NCBI GenBank assembly: GCA_030710515.1
Contig: JALBCR010003881.1
Coordinates: forward strand, 12,501-76,500
From: Abscondita cerata
Taxonomy: Eukaryota; Arthropoda; Insecta; Coleoptera; Lampyridae
Length of the DNA: 64,000 nt
Direction: 5' to 3'
Of the stretch, positions 12,435 through 23,289 are shown one piece after another (position 1 is the stretch's first letter; every line of letters starts with the position of its first letter). The notes beneath the pieces are model-generated. The model saw nothing but the letters and a program-made list of their open reading frames with translations. It was not told the DNA's origin and ran no database searches. Made by a program: the position numbers and the translations under genes.

Positions 12435-13484
12435 ATAACTCAATTGAAAATTGAAATAAAAAACTTTTTTATAACTAATTGGACATTTTTTTCTCTAAAA
12501 CTGAAACATATAATATATTTATAATGAAAAAAAATTCTAACGCTTTATTTATAATCAGTTGAAAGAGCTAGTTTTTAGTCATGTAAACAAGTAACCTCTA
12601 TAGTATAATTAAACTTTATCATGTTTAAAAACAAGTGAGTTTGCAGGATATTTTTGTTTAGTTACTTTTGACTGCCTCAATGACTAGGAAGTTCTCAACG
12701 CACATGATGGCTTTCTACAGCATCTACAACAGTTTCCCAACTCCTGTTCTAATCAGGTATTTTTTACAGAAAATCTGAATTATTAATTCTTCACATAATG
12801 GTTGTATGTCTCTTCTGTTGAGCGGCACTGTCTCTTCTACTTCATTGTAATTAAAAATCAAGACCTCTAGCTATTAAACCCTTTAAAGTGAATTAGTAAC
12901 ATTCCATCTTTGTTTTAGTGAATGATTAGATTGTCCTGTCTATATCGGCCTTAGTAAATCTCAAATATGGAGTTGACTTAATGTAATAAACTGAAGTTGT
13001 AAAATAAAGTAACGTAATTAGAGTAACTCCCAATTTAATAGCTGTTTTCGAAGCTAGTAAACTACTATTCGGACGTGCTACTATAGCACAAAGTTCTGGC
13101 ACTAGATGTCACGCTTAAGTTTTCTTATTCCTAAAAGTCGTAACATATTGTCTAGTGATTCGCAATTTTGCAATCTTTTGAAAATTTACAGCAGCCGATT
13201 AAAGATAGTTTTTAAACCAACTTAGATCAATTATCAAAGAATTGACACTGTATGTCAGCAAACGTTTGAAAGCTAGAAAATTACTATTCGTGCGGTAACT
13301 AAATTGTAGTACTAGATATCACGTCGAACTTATTTGTCGTATAATAATTTATATTTTAAAATACCTATCATAAACTACGGTTTTCAAAGAAATGCTGTTC
13401 CTTAATATAATCTACCAAGAGTTCAAAAACTTTAATGTATCAAATAATTTCAAAGAGTAAATCACATCTGAGCATTGAAAGATG
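12435..13484. other. Intergenic, AT-rich, with a short duplicated segment
   Basis: No genes seen. Two related segments of about 75 bp (13047-13125 and 13262-13330) share GCTAGTAAACTACTATTCG-like and ACTAGATRTCACG sequences in direct orientation. Confidence 0.5.
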
Positions 13485-13527
13485 ATTGACGGGACCAACA
13501 GAAAAACACCAAAAACTGCACCAAAAA

Positions 13528-13585
13528 CTTGACTCGACACGTGTTTCAACAGCTAAGCTGTTATCATCAGCGATACCGATACTAA
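13528..13585 (-). ncRNA. Hammerhead-like ribozyme core in the Penelope-like terminus
   Basis: On the minus strand: CTGATGA (13564-13570), helix II AACAGC/GCTGTT with loop TTA, GAAA (13544-13547), then CACGTGTC. One extra T lies between CTGATGA and helix II compared with the canonical core, so activity is uncertain. It lacks one C after GTC that the plus copy has. Confidence 0.45.
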
Positions 13586-13731
13586 AAATAAAACAACGGA
13601 AGCTTATATATACTATCTGCTTATCACGCATCGTTAAACTTAATTGATTCTTAGATAAGCTTAATAATTCCGAAAATCCTAATGGACCGTTATCATCATA
13701 ATTCATAAGCAAATTTCTGTTTTAAAAATTT

Positions 13732-14103
13732 CTAAACTTTCATAAGAATCAAGTTCGTTTTATTATCTACCCTCTTAATTAATTCAATGTCGCCTACTCT
13801 ATGGCCATTTTCAAGCATATGCATGGCAACACTGGACCTATCTGTGCGATGATATTTGACATGAGCTACGTGCTCTTTAAAACGAGTTTTAATAGGTCTT
13901 TGGTTTGCCCTATATATACTTAGGTTACAGTCTTTACAATTAATTTTATATATTCCCGATTTATCACACATTTCTATTGGGTCTTTCGGATTGCCTAAAA
14001 GATTTTGCAAGTTGTTATTACTAGAAGTCACTGTTTGATAATTAAATTTTGAAAATATTTTTGAAGACCTTTGTGTATGTGGGATAATTTGGTAATTTGA
14101 CAT
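13732..14103 (-). pseudogene. Penelope-like GIY-YIG endonuclease, truncated copy
   Basis: Reads on the minus strand as the C-terminal endonuclease of a Penelope-like polyprotein: a linker, then C-D-K-S-G-I-Y-K-I-N-C-K-D-C-N, then R-P-I-K-T-R-F-K-E-H, and S-S-V-A-M-H-M-L-E-N-G-H. These elements use this domain to nick target DNA. Compared with the sister copy at 14631-14909, the stretch containing the second catalytic motif is altered: the sister has Q-V-Y-I-G-Q-T-K, this copy has L-S-I-Y-R-A-N-Q. A two-part frame change therefore damages the active site. All of the RT is missing. Confidence 0.75.
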
Positions 14104-14148
14104 ATTTCTTATCTATTTTGCTATTACTAGTTCCTAACGTTGTAATGT

Positions 14149-14613
14149 CTCAAATTTGAGACGATCAAGTTTATCTATGAAACAGAAACAAACCTTAAGT
14201 TACCTTTCTTAGACACTTTAGTGACAAGAAATGGCAACAAACTAGATATAGATATTTATCGTAAAGACACTAACACTATGAGGTTTATAACAAATGATTC
14301 CAACCATAGTATGCAACATAAACTTGCATCTTTCAAGTTTTTGATTCACCGATTATTACATTTCCCATTGTCAAAACAAAACTTTGATAAAGAACTGCGA
14401 AATATTAAGCAGATTGCATCATACAATGGTTTTCAAGAATCAATTGTCACAAACATAATTAGAAAACATAAACATAAGTTAAACATTAAAAACATTACAA
14501 CGTTAGGAACTAGTAATAGCAAAATAGATAAGAAATATGTCAAATTACCAAATTATCCCACATACACAAAAGGTCTTCAAAAATATTTTCAAAATTTGAT
14601 TATAAAACAGTAA
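14149..14613 (+). pseudogene. Penelope-like RT C-terminal part
   Basis: Open from L-K-F-E-T-I-K-F-I-Y-E-T-E (14149) through L-P-F-L-D-T-L-V-T-R, D-I-Y-R-K-D-T-N-T, T-N-D-S-N-H and H-K-L-A-S-F, to a TAA at 14611-14613. The F-L-D-T-L, Y-R-K-x-T-N-T and S-N-H motifs are the thumb-side hallmarks of Penelope-like reverse transcriptases. A frameshift near its end separates it from the endonuclease at 14631. The 5' two-thirds of the element is absent (5' truncation, joined to the inverted copy at about 14147). Confidence 0.75.
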
Positions 14614-14630
14614 CCTCTAGTAATAACAAC

Positions 14631-14909
14631 TTGCAAAATCTTTTAGGCAATCCGAAAGACCCAATAGAAATGTGTGATAAATCGGGAATATATAAAATTA
14701 ATTGTAAAGACTGTAACCAAGTATATATAGGGCAAACCAAAAGACCTATTAAAACTCGTTTTAAAGAGCACGTAGCTCATGTCAAATATCATCGCACAGA
14801 TAGGTCCAGTGTTGCCATGCATATGCTTGAAAATGGCCATAGAGTAGGCGACATTGAATTAATTAAGAGGGTAGATAATAAAACGAACTTGATTCTTATG
14901 AAAGTTTAG
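14631..14909 (+). pseudogene. Penelope-like GIY-YIG endonuclease domain
   Basis: 92 codons with G-I-Y (G-I-Y-K-I-N-C-K-D-C), Y-I-G (V-Y-I-G-Q-T-K-R-P), the R-F-K-E-H helix with its conserved Arg/His, and S-V-A-x-H-M-L-E-N-G-H, ending T-N-L-I-L-M-K-V. The domain looks complete but is out of frame with the RT part at 14149-14613. The first M is a TTG inside the polyprotein, not a real start. Confidence 0.8.
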
Positions 14910-15061
14910 AAATTTTAAAAACAGAAATTTGCTTATGAATTATGATGATAACGGTCCATTAGGATTTTCGGAATTATTTAAGCTTATCTAAGAATCAATT
15001 AAGTTTAACGATGCGTGATAAGCAGATAGTATATATAAGCTTCCCGTTGTTTTTATTTTTA

Positions 15062-15120
15062 GTATCGGTATCGCTGATGATAACAGCTTAGCTGTTGAAA
15101 CACGTGTCCGAGTCAAGTTT
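15062..15120 (+). ncRNA. Hammerhead-like ribozyme core in the Penelope-like terminus
   Basis: CTGATGA (15074-15080), helix II AACAGC/GCTGTT with loop TTA, GAAA (15097-15100), then CACGTGTC with GTC at 15106-15108. Helix III is a self-complementary CACGTG, as in hammerheads thought to act as dimers. The CG after GTC can pair with the CG before CTGATGA. There is one extra base before helix II. Hammerhead motifs at Penelope termini are established; cleavage by this one is inference. Confidence 0.5.
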
Positions 15121-15198
15121 TTGGTGCAGTTTTTGGTGTTTTTCTGTTGGTTAAATAGACGCTGCAGTTGGTGTTCCTTTCCTTTGATTATTGACGGG

Positions 15199-16330
15199 GT
15201 TATAATAACTTGAAAAATTGTATTAGTTTATAATTATAGAATAATTTGAATCTTGCATTTGCCTCCTATACTTGGGGTTTTGATCTTTTCAACAGACGTA
15301 GTTATTAATTTGATGGTTTCAAAAAGTCTGTGAGAATTTTACCAAATTTAATTTTAAATGATTATTTCTTAAAAGTCTCCAGATACTGAAAGCATAAATA
15401 CTCAATAACCTTTAGCCATGAGAATTGAGTAATTTAAATAAGAAGTATTTAAGTTTCTAAAACTAAGTTTTGATTTTTTATGAAACAATCCAGATAGAAT
15501 AAAACGCGTTTTTAAAACATAATGGATGTTTTAGTTAAGGAATATATTTGACTCGCACGGATGTTTTCTTTGGATGTTTGAAATCATGCTTATAGAACGT
15601 GCGCATAAAACGTAAGATTGGGAACGTTCCATAGTAATATTTATTTTGAAGTTAATTTAATACATTTTAAATAAGTTACAAACACTGCTATGATGACGTT
15701 ATACGTTTTATTGAAGGTTTATATTTGGCGTTTAAAAAATAGATAAACAATTAAAATGCTCGCGAGAGTGGAAATGATACATTTTTAGAATCAGGCAGAA
15801 ATAACATAGTATAAAATGAATCATTTATGCAGTGTTTATTTCGATAATCGTACATTTAGACAAAAGATGCAGTACATGCAGTTCCTACTGAATTCATTAC
15901 AATAAAAGAATTACCTACAATCAACCGTTTGGGTGACTCTTATCGGTATGGTAGTGTTACATGTTTTATACACAATCTTTTCAACTTGAAAAACAGGGTG
16001 AAACTTGTTTATAGATAGTCATTCGCCTAGCTCACCCACAATGCAAGCAAATAGATAAACTTGCATTTCCCTTTCTAAATTCTTACTAATTTAAAATAAC
16101 AAACTCACGAGTTCCCGCCTAAATATATAACCGCTCATGTGTCAGTAGGCCCAGGAATTACATAAGTTTTGATTATTCTTATTCTAATGGCAATTAACAT
16201 TAAATAGCAGTTCTAAGAAAATCTCTTGTTTTGAATAAGTGTTATCAAAAAAAAATAATAATTTGTGAAAATTATAAGAACAAGAATAAATGACAAAATT
16301 TGTATTTAAAATATTTTTTTTGAAAATTGT
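15199..16330. other. Intergenic, AT-rich
   Basis: No coding or repeat structure recognised. Confidence 0.55.
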
Positions 16331-16334
16331 TAGT

Positions 16335-17810
16335 TAGGGTCAGGTGGGGTAAGTGTAATTTGGGGTAAATGGATACAGTACTAATAACATTTTGTCGGTT
16401 GGTAGTCCTGGTGCGCCATTTTCAGTCTTAAGAAGGTTGGATAGTAGGCTAACAACAGCACAATTGTGCTTGACAGCGACTGTCTTTTCAACTCGTCGAT
16501 GCTAACGATAAAAAGTAAGTAAAAATAAAATTTATATACTTTTTTCGCTCTTGTTGACGTGATATTTAATATCATTACATTTATTGAATGTAGAATGGTA
16601 TACTTTGGGTGAAATTGAAGTACATACATTTTGCTTTGACAGTTAGGTTATGCGGTTATAATGCTACTATTCGAGTTGAAAATATTGACTTGTCTACACA
16701 TACCCAAAGTAGCAATCGTATTAGGGTAATTGAATACAAAATACCAAGTAATGTGTAGACATGTGGGGTATGCGTAGACAGTTGCATATGACGCTGTGTT
16801 ATCTATAGCGTCTAAGTGTAGATATCACAGTAAATGAATAAATATTACCTACATGTATTATAAGTAGGTATTATTTGCTTTCAGGTATTATCAACAATAT
16901 TCACTATGCCACGCAAATACCAGCAAAACAAGCCAAACAGGTAAAAGCTGCCTGTGATGCTGTAATAAACAAACGGATGACCTACAGAGAGGCGGCTGAA
17001 TATTTCCATGTTAACACTTAGCCAGGACACAGTAGGAATTTCCGGTTGATCGGATGGAGTTGTTAGATCTTGTGGAATCCTATGTGACTACGAACAATAT
17101 TAAGACCCCCTTCAAGAATGGAAGACCCGGGGAAGATTGGTACCTCAATTTTATTTGTCGGAAAAAAATGTAAACCTCAAAAAACCCGAAATGTTACAGC
17201 AAAAGCAAGCCATTGCTGCAGATCCATTCATTGTACATGAATTCTATGAAAATCTCCAAAACCTATTTAAGAAAAACAAACTAGAAAATAACCGTTGATT
17301 GGTTTTCAATTGCGATGACAGTGGATTTACTACCGACTCAAGTTGATTAAGGATTATTAGTCTCAGAGGTAGAAAAGCCTTCCAGCGACGAGTAGCTGGG
17401 ACAGGCAGGGAGAACATTTCAGTCAATTTTAGTTAAGATGATAACACACCTAATAAACAAACTTTTGTTACCACTTCTCTAACCGTCGGAACTTACATTG
17501 CAGTTAATTACATCAACAAATGGTATATTGGCAAAATTATTGAGATAAATGAAGAAATATTGACCATTACATTCCTTGAACGCATTACGAACGATAAATT
17601 TCGATTTCCAAAACGGCCCGATATCGACAAAGTTAACAAGGATTTAGTTATCGTCCATGTAGCAGTTACCGAAGTCAACTCAAAAATTTCTGTATTTCCC
17701 GAACCAAAAAATATAAATAAGATGTGGATTGCAGCAAAAAAATACAAAAACTTATCTAATTTGTTTGAGACCAAAATGTTTATTTTTATACTTAAATGTG
17801 GATAAATTGT
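16335..17810 (+). mobile_element. pogo-like DNA transposon relic
   Basis: The left part begins CAGGTGGGGTAAGTGTA, a terminal-repeat-like sequence, with GTGTAGACA/TGTCTACAC subterminal repeats to about 16800. A transposase can be read from M-P-R-K-Y at 16905 (CENP-B/HTH-type start) through M-T-Y-R-E-A-A-E-Y-F, G-R-P-G-E-D-W-Y-L-N-F, F-N-C-D-D-S-G-F-T-T-D (first catalytic D region, about 17309-17340) and G-R-E-N-I-S-V. The C-terminal block (Y-I-N-K-W-Y-I-G-K-I, then F-R-F-P-K-R-P-D) runs to a stop at 17803-17805. Multiple frameshifts and stops are present. No matching right terminal repeat was found. Confidence 0.68.
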
Positions 17811-18240
17811 TTATTTTTATTACTTCTCATATCTTCAACTTGAAGAAAATAAAAGTTTGTTGCATCAAAAGTCAACTTCCAAATTGAAACGTTTTTGAGG
17901 GCGGACATTTTACGTTTTTAATGACGTTTTTGGAACAATTTTGGGACGTTACACACAATATTTCACGTTTCAGTGAAACGCACTTGGAACGTTTTAGAAA
18001 CGTAAATGTTCTACTTGGGAAATTATATTAATTAAAGTTTATACTTGTTGTTTTATTAGCAGTAGTTAAAGTTAAGCTAACAACACAACTTATCAATTTA
18101 CAAAAACTCTCTTTAATTAAGTTCCGGTATTTGATTACAGAAATATTATAATACTTAATTTATTTTGGGCTTTTAATCAATATTGCACTTCTGTTGTTTA
18201 GTCAGTTCTGAGTATTAAAAGGGTTTGGATAAAAATAATG
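17811..18240. other. Spacer
   Basis: Contains several ACGTTTTT/GACGTTTTTGG-type short repeats around 17890-18010, but no gene. Confidence 0.5.
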
Positions 18241-18471
18241 TTAATGAACATAAGCATTTTCTAAAGTTTTTCTTTTAGCATCAAACGAAGGTCTACGTGC
18301 AACTTTTTCGAGAGACTGTGAAACTTCAGGTACTGTTGTCGAATCTTCATCTGGTGTCTGATTTACTTCAGTTTCTGTATCAATGTTGCCAAAATTCAAG
18401 TTCAATGAATAAAATTTAGGAGATTCCATGCAATCCATTGATTCGTCTGCGTTTACGCAAGTGAAGATTTC
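18241..18471 (-). CDS. Chitin-binding (CBM14) protein, last exon
   Basis: From a TTGCAG acceptor (18472-18477) to TAA (18241-18243), phase 0. It completes the peritrophin-A/CBM14 domain begun in the next exon: E-I-F-T-C-V-N-A-D-E-S-M-D-C supplies the last two cysteines, followed by E-S-P-K-F-Y-S-L-N. The remaining 60 or so residues are a Thr/Glu-rich tail. A single CBM14 domain with a short tail is the layout of CPAP1 cuticle proteins, secreted proteins that bind chitin. The 50-base intron between the two exons has a good donor (GTAAGTACG). Identification rests on domain spacing, not a search. Confidence 0.75.
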   Translation of the reverse strand, partial: EIFTCVNADESMDCMESPKFYSLNLNFGNIDTETEVNQTPDEDSTTVPEVSQSLEKVARRPSFDAKRKTLENAYVH

Positions 18472-18521
18472 CTGCAACTCAGAATAGTATTATAAATATT
18501 TTTATAATTTAACGTACTTAC

Positions 18522-18755
18522 TTGATTAAACACTGTTTCGTCAGGACAAATAAAACTCCACTTGAACGTTTGCCTTCTGGTGTCGGAATAAACAAAAGGC
18601 ATGCAGACGTGGAAAATTTGGCAATCGTTATCAGTGTCGGCATAATATCCGTATGAACGTCCCTCACAGCTGAAAGAATCTGAGATTTCTGAACGTATGC
18701 TTGTAGCATTGCTTGGAAGTGTTAATAGTTGTGGTGGTATTTGGTTGGGGAATAC
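18522..18755 (-). CDS. Chitin-binding (CBM14) protein, internal exon
   Basis: Open in phase 0 from a TTTTTTAG acceptor (18756-18763) to the donor at 18521. It carries the first part of a CBM14 domain: F-S-C-E-G-R-S-Y-G-Y-Y-A-D, then D-C-Q-I-F-H-V-C-M-P and F-K-W-S-F-I-C-P-D-E-T-V-F-N-Q. Conserved Cys, the G-Y-Y-A-D turn, Q-x-F-H-x-C and the C-P-x-x-T-x-F-N-Q end are all present, so the domain looks intact across the splice. N-terminal to it is a Pro/Asn/Thr-rich linker. An alternative acceptor inside this exon (after TTCAG, before S-D-S-F-S-C) would fit the phase of the candidate first exon. Confidence 0.78.
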
Positions 18756-18987
18756 CTAAAAAATGAAGTTTAAAGAGTTACTTATTGAACATATAATAAA
18801 TTTAGTAGGAGTTAGATCAGCAATTTTGAAAACCAACATAACTAATTAAAGGTCATTCTGAAACTGAAAGGATTTTTTGTCTTCTAATGCTTTTCTAAAA
18901 TAAAATAAAGAAGGTTCATATAAAGATAACATTAAGCGAAAGCTACGACAAAGTTGTTTTTGGTTACACGCATACTTTTTTCTATAC

Positions 18988-19099
18988 CTGTGTAACACCT
19001 ATGTAATTGCCGCTCTAACCCATTCGTTGGAAATTTTATATTTTGCGTTATGCAAGTTTTAAAGCAAAGCATTATGCCTAGTGGCAATAGTGCATTCAT
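18988..19099 (-). CDS. Candidate first exon of the chitin-binding gene
   Basis: ATG at 19097-19099 followed by a hydrophobic stretch, N-A-L-L-P-L-G-I-M-L-C-F, that could be a signal peptide, open to a donor CAG/GTATAG at 18988/18987. The exon ends in phase 1, which does not match the phase-0 start of 18522-18755 unless an internal acceptor is used. It is the right distance and strand, and a secreted chitin-binding protein needs a signal peptide, but the link is inference. Confidence 0.35.
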
Positions 19100-20730
19100 T
19101 GTTTGTGTTGTAAAAGTTAACACGTCATGTTTGTCAAACTCTTAGACCATATAATATAAATAAAAGAGCAAGCATTTGTAAATTTTGTAGATTACATTGT
19201 AATAAGTTCAATCGTTAATAGCTTTAAGTTTTGGTTATCAAAAATCGTAATGGATCGATAACATATATTTCGTTAGTTGTACACCGATTAATTCATGACT
19301 TCTTTTGTAGACAAGAAAATGGCGTTAGGAATTTGTTGTATTGACAAATTGTCGTATTGAATAATTTTGTCTGAACTAAAAGTTGCAACCCCATTCTGAT
19401 ATTGAGTAGCAAAAAGAAAAGCCACTATCGCTCATTGATGTATTAGAAGAATTCAAATCTGGAGAAATTCCAATTGGTATTGTTAAACGGAAAATCACAT
19501 CAACTCAAAACTCCCATCAGAGGTATAAATTTCGTTATATTGTTGATTGCAAAATTTTAAAAATATCCCATTTTCAGTATTGGTTTTGCAAAAATTAAGA
19601 AATCGGGTTTAGTGGAGTGTAATTAATTTTGGTTGCCTCTCAATTTGCGTTTGGTAGGTTATTCGCTTTTATCTTATTGAATAATATAAAGAAGTAAAGA
19701 ATAATTAAGAAGATACAAGTAAACAAAATATTGTAACTTTTGATAAATTTGCCTTTAATTCTCAAAGTAGGGTCATGTGGAAACAATTTTATTTTATTTC
19801 TATAATACATTAAACGCATTTGCAGAAAAAATAATAAGTTGGTTAAAAATATTTTAAACGAATTTTAGAGAATTTAGGATTTAAAACTTTGAACTGACTT
19901 AATTAGTCGTGGTAAGATAAATTTACAACTGTTATCTGTGATAGAATAAATGAAGTTAAAGGAATGTCTAGACCTTCCACAATTTTTTTTTGAAAGACGC
20001 GATACCCGATTTTAAATAATGCTATAATATTACTGAAAAGAAACAGTTCTTTCCTCGTAGGTAATACAGTTAAGAATACTTAATTAACAAATGACCAAAA
20101 CATTTTTGGATCTTTTGAAGATTAACTTCTAAGTTTCTAGTTAATGTCCTGTGTGCATCACATATTAATGTTAAACGTAGTTGGCCGAATACAGTGTAGA
20201 ACTGCTTAAGTCAGGTATTGGAGGTTATCTGTCTACTAAACAACGGAGGATATTATTTCTATTACATTGACGTATTGTTGGAACAAACCACTAATTTTCA
20301 CATAGCTCAAATTTTTTTTCAGCAAGATGTTTAAGTAAAAATAAATCAAATGCGTTGTAAACATCCCAAATTTTGAACTAATTTAGTTTGGATTTTTTCC
20401 TTGGAATGCAAACTTTTAGGTTGTTAGATTATATAATATTAAATTGGGGTTGAAATTGCACTGAATCTGTTCTGAACACAACTTTTCAATATTCCATGGA
20501 ACAGTGATTTCAAGTTGACATGGAATTCAACATTGGAGTTCACGAATGGGTCTTTAAAACTTTTCTATCTTCTGAAGAGTGTGGCACCACACTCTATAAG
20601 TAGATGAGATGGAGTGTAAATCGCGGAATGGCAGAATCTGCACTTCGGTTTCGTAGTCATACTTCACCTAGTAAGATGTTTGCTAAGTAACCAGTGGTCC
20701 GTGAAAAATCTTGTGAGAATATTTGTGCTT
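19100..20730. other. Intergenic, AT-rich
   Basis: No feature supported. A small hairpin, GTGTGGCACCACAC, lies near 20580. Confidence 0.5.
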
Positions 20731-20739
20731 ATCAAAAAT

Positions 20740-20870
20740 AATTAATAGTTTTTTTTCTTATAGAAAAAAGTTACAGTCCAGTGAACGAAGTAGCTGCTTT
20801 CCTTCTAACAAGGGCATCTGCTTGGTCATTGTTTTCTAACCAAGTGTGTTTTGAAATGATGTGGTCGTTT
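20740..20870 (-). mobile_element. Trace of a non-LTR RNase H domain
   Basis: On the minus strand E-N-N-D-Q-A-D-A-L-V-R-R-K-A-A-T-S-F-T-G resembles the G-N-E-x-A-D-x-L-A-R-x-G-A-A-T-P-F-x-G end of RNase H domains in non-LTR retrotransposons. Only this short block is recognisable. Confidence 0.4.
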
Positions 20871-23121
20871 GACTATCAGCCATGGTAAATGAGTTTTTAA
20901 CATCCAGAATTAATTCACCGTAACCTTCAATTGCATATACTTTCATCTGAGAAGTACTGTTGAATTTTTGTTCTAATATGTGGTTCTTGGCCCCAGTACC
21001 TACTTTGATGTATGCTTCTGGTTGTTAATCTAACTAAAGTTTATAACAACACATCTTTACCCTAGTGTTAGACTTTATTTGCTGTATGCATTTGTAAAGA
21101 AACTATCCATTAAATAAAATAAACAACAATACGTGTTTGATAGGATGATTAAGTATCATCATTCTTGTTAGATGTTTTTTTTCTGTTGAGGGCGAGCGAG
21201 TGGCTTTCAATAAAACTACTAGTATAGACCCAGAAGGAATAAGCTAACAAATGTTTTTAAAACTTTACTTATAAGTAATTTTTTTTTAAATTTATTCTTG
21301 GGCATTCTTTGTACATGCACCCCGTCTTCAATTTAACCAGAATCTAATATGGTAAGATAAAAGTACGAATAAGAAATTTTAAATTTTATGGTTAACCGGC
21401 TAACTTCGTGCTGTTGATGATACAGTTTTTTCTGCCATAATGGGCCTCTTTAAGGACTAGTCTTTTTGTTTTTTTGGACGTCTATGAAATGAATGTTAAA
21501 TAAATGTTAGATTTAAAGTAAAAATTTGTAGTTTTCACAAAATCTTCTATAAAACTTGTCCATAACTTTGATTTATGGTCTTGCCATAGTTATGGCTTCG
21601 CCCCTTTGTCGCTTGTTCATAATTCTGTGTCTTGTCCATAAAAAACAGATTATAGACTTGTTATATAAATAGCTAAAATTATTAAATTGATTAACCGACC
21701 AAAGTTTTGACAAAAAAATAAAAAAACCGTTGAACACAAATGAAAACAATATTTTTTCAAGTATGTACACGTACACACCAACCCCACGAGTAATATGCTA
21801 AATAACTGAGGAAGCGGATTTCCAAAGAATACGTGTAAAAAACTGTGCAAATTAGAGAAATTTGTTTTAATCTTAAAAAATTAGCAAAAAATCAAACCAT
21901 GGAGTTATTATTATTATTGCAACATATCACATCTCTTGGTTACCGTCTGACTTAAGTTAATTTTTACAATTTGAGGAATCAAATTACATTTTTCGTCACC
22001 AAAGTTTTTTTAAGACAAATTAAAACTAAATTTTCTTCTAGAATTCTTCTATTTCTTCTAAAATTGAATTAAGTCATAAAAGAATAGAAAATATTTTTCA
22101 ATTTGTATTAAATAAAAGTTTAATAAAAAGGCTCGCTAATCAAGTGGTGGTTAAGCAAGGAAAACCATAAATCGAGGTTCTACTGCAATATACTTTTACT
22201 TACCAAATTTTAACATTAAAAAAATTAGAACTAGAATTGCGTAGTTTATAGTTTAAGAAACTTTAGCATTACTAAGTAAAATAAATTGTTTTAATTACTG
22301 ATAATCTATAGATATTAACTGACATGGTAGAATCCAAATAAAAAACTCCGCTGTATAATTTTTTTTTAAATTTAGAAAATTCTTAATCCTCTTAAGTAAA
22401 TCAATTTTTTTAGAACTCGTCGATTTTCACTCTAAATAAATGAATTCATTTCTATAATGAACGAAGTGTTGGTTAGAGACAATCGGATAAAACAAAAAAT
22501 TTATGTCGGTGGCCAATACATAATACACACCAGTATATAATACATACATATGTATTGGGGAATGACACAATTATAGTTAAGTTACGAGTTATTTTGGGGT
22601 ACTATTTATGCACACTGAAAAAACAATGCATCTATTAAATTCCATGGTCTGTTTAATGCATTTTTTTTATTTGAACTTTTGTTTTGTAGCATCACTACAC
22701 AACAGAAGATATAAGATTATATAAATAAACAAGTTGCAATAAAAATTTTCTAAAGTATTACACCTGCAAACAATATAATTATTTTGGATTCATTTCATTA
22801 AATGTTTGAATCTTAAACTAAAGAAACGCGTTTTGGAGTAAGATGGGTGGTAATTTTTTTTAATTACATAATAGGTACAAACATATTCAGGCAAAAACCT
22901 TATAATTATTATTAATACGTTTAATTTAATTAATTAACTGAAGTTGTGAAATATGCAGTTACCTCAATATAATTGATCAGATCGGCCCTTCAAACATTCG
23001 CAAAAAAAAAATTAAATTAAGGATCTGAAATTTTCAGTGAACAATCTAAATTGGTTTTTACAATTGATTTTAAGTTTTTTATTTTATATTACGTAACGCT
23101 TTTAAAAATACTATAACGTAC
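20871..23121. other. Intergenic or intronic, AT-rich
   Basis: No gene or clear repeat. Could be an intron of the gene whose first exon is at 23122-23184 (-). Confidence 0.5.
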
Positions 23122-23184
23122 CCTTAATTTAGGTGCACCAAAAACCCCACACACTGTTAAAGCGAAAAATAATAAAAATTTCAT
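23122..23184 (-). CDS. Signal-peptide first exon of a secreted protein
   Basis: ATG at 23182-23184 opens M-K-F-L-L-F-F-A-L-T-V-C-G-V-F-G-A-P-K-L-R, a textbook signal peptide with an Ala-x-Ala-like cleavage region (V-F-G-A). It is followed at once by a donor (AGG/GTACGT at 23122/23121). A TATA box sits 60-70 bases upstream. The downstream exons should lie at lower coordinates but were not recognised, so the product is unknown. The cuticular chitin-binding exons at 18.2-18.8 kb are on the same strand; whether they join is untested. Confidence 0.55.
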
Positions 23185-23243
23185 TTTAATTTTGTTAACT
23201 TGACTACTGTCACCGAAATGCGACAAAATTAAAAGAAAAAAAT

Positions 23244-23251
23244 TATTTATA
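23244..23251 (-). promoter_or_regulatory. TATA box upstream of the signal-peptide exon
   Basis: TATAAATA on the minus strand. A start site about 30 bases downstream would give a 5' UTR of roughly 30 bases before the ATG at 23184. Confidence 0.5.
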
Positions 23252-23289
23252 GTACTCCCAACATAAAAAAAGAAATAGAATAAATGCAA

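Larger units (their letters stand above)
13494..15189. mobile_element. Two Penelope-like copies head to head
   Basis: Bases 13495 to about 14146 are the reverse complement of about 14492-15151. The plus copy also contains more 5' sequence (about 14149-14491). Both carry the GIY-YIG endonuclease region and a hammerhead-like core at their outer ends. ATTGACGGG occurs just outside the left end (13485-13493) and again at 15190-15198, consistent with a 9-bp target-site duplication for one compound insertion. Partial, inverted double copies are common products of Penelope-like retrotransposition. Confidence 0.75.
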
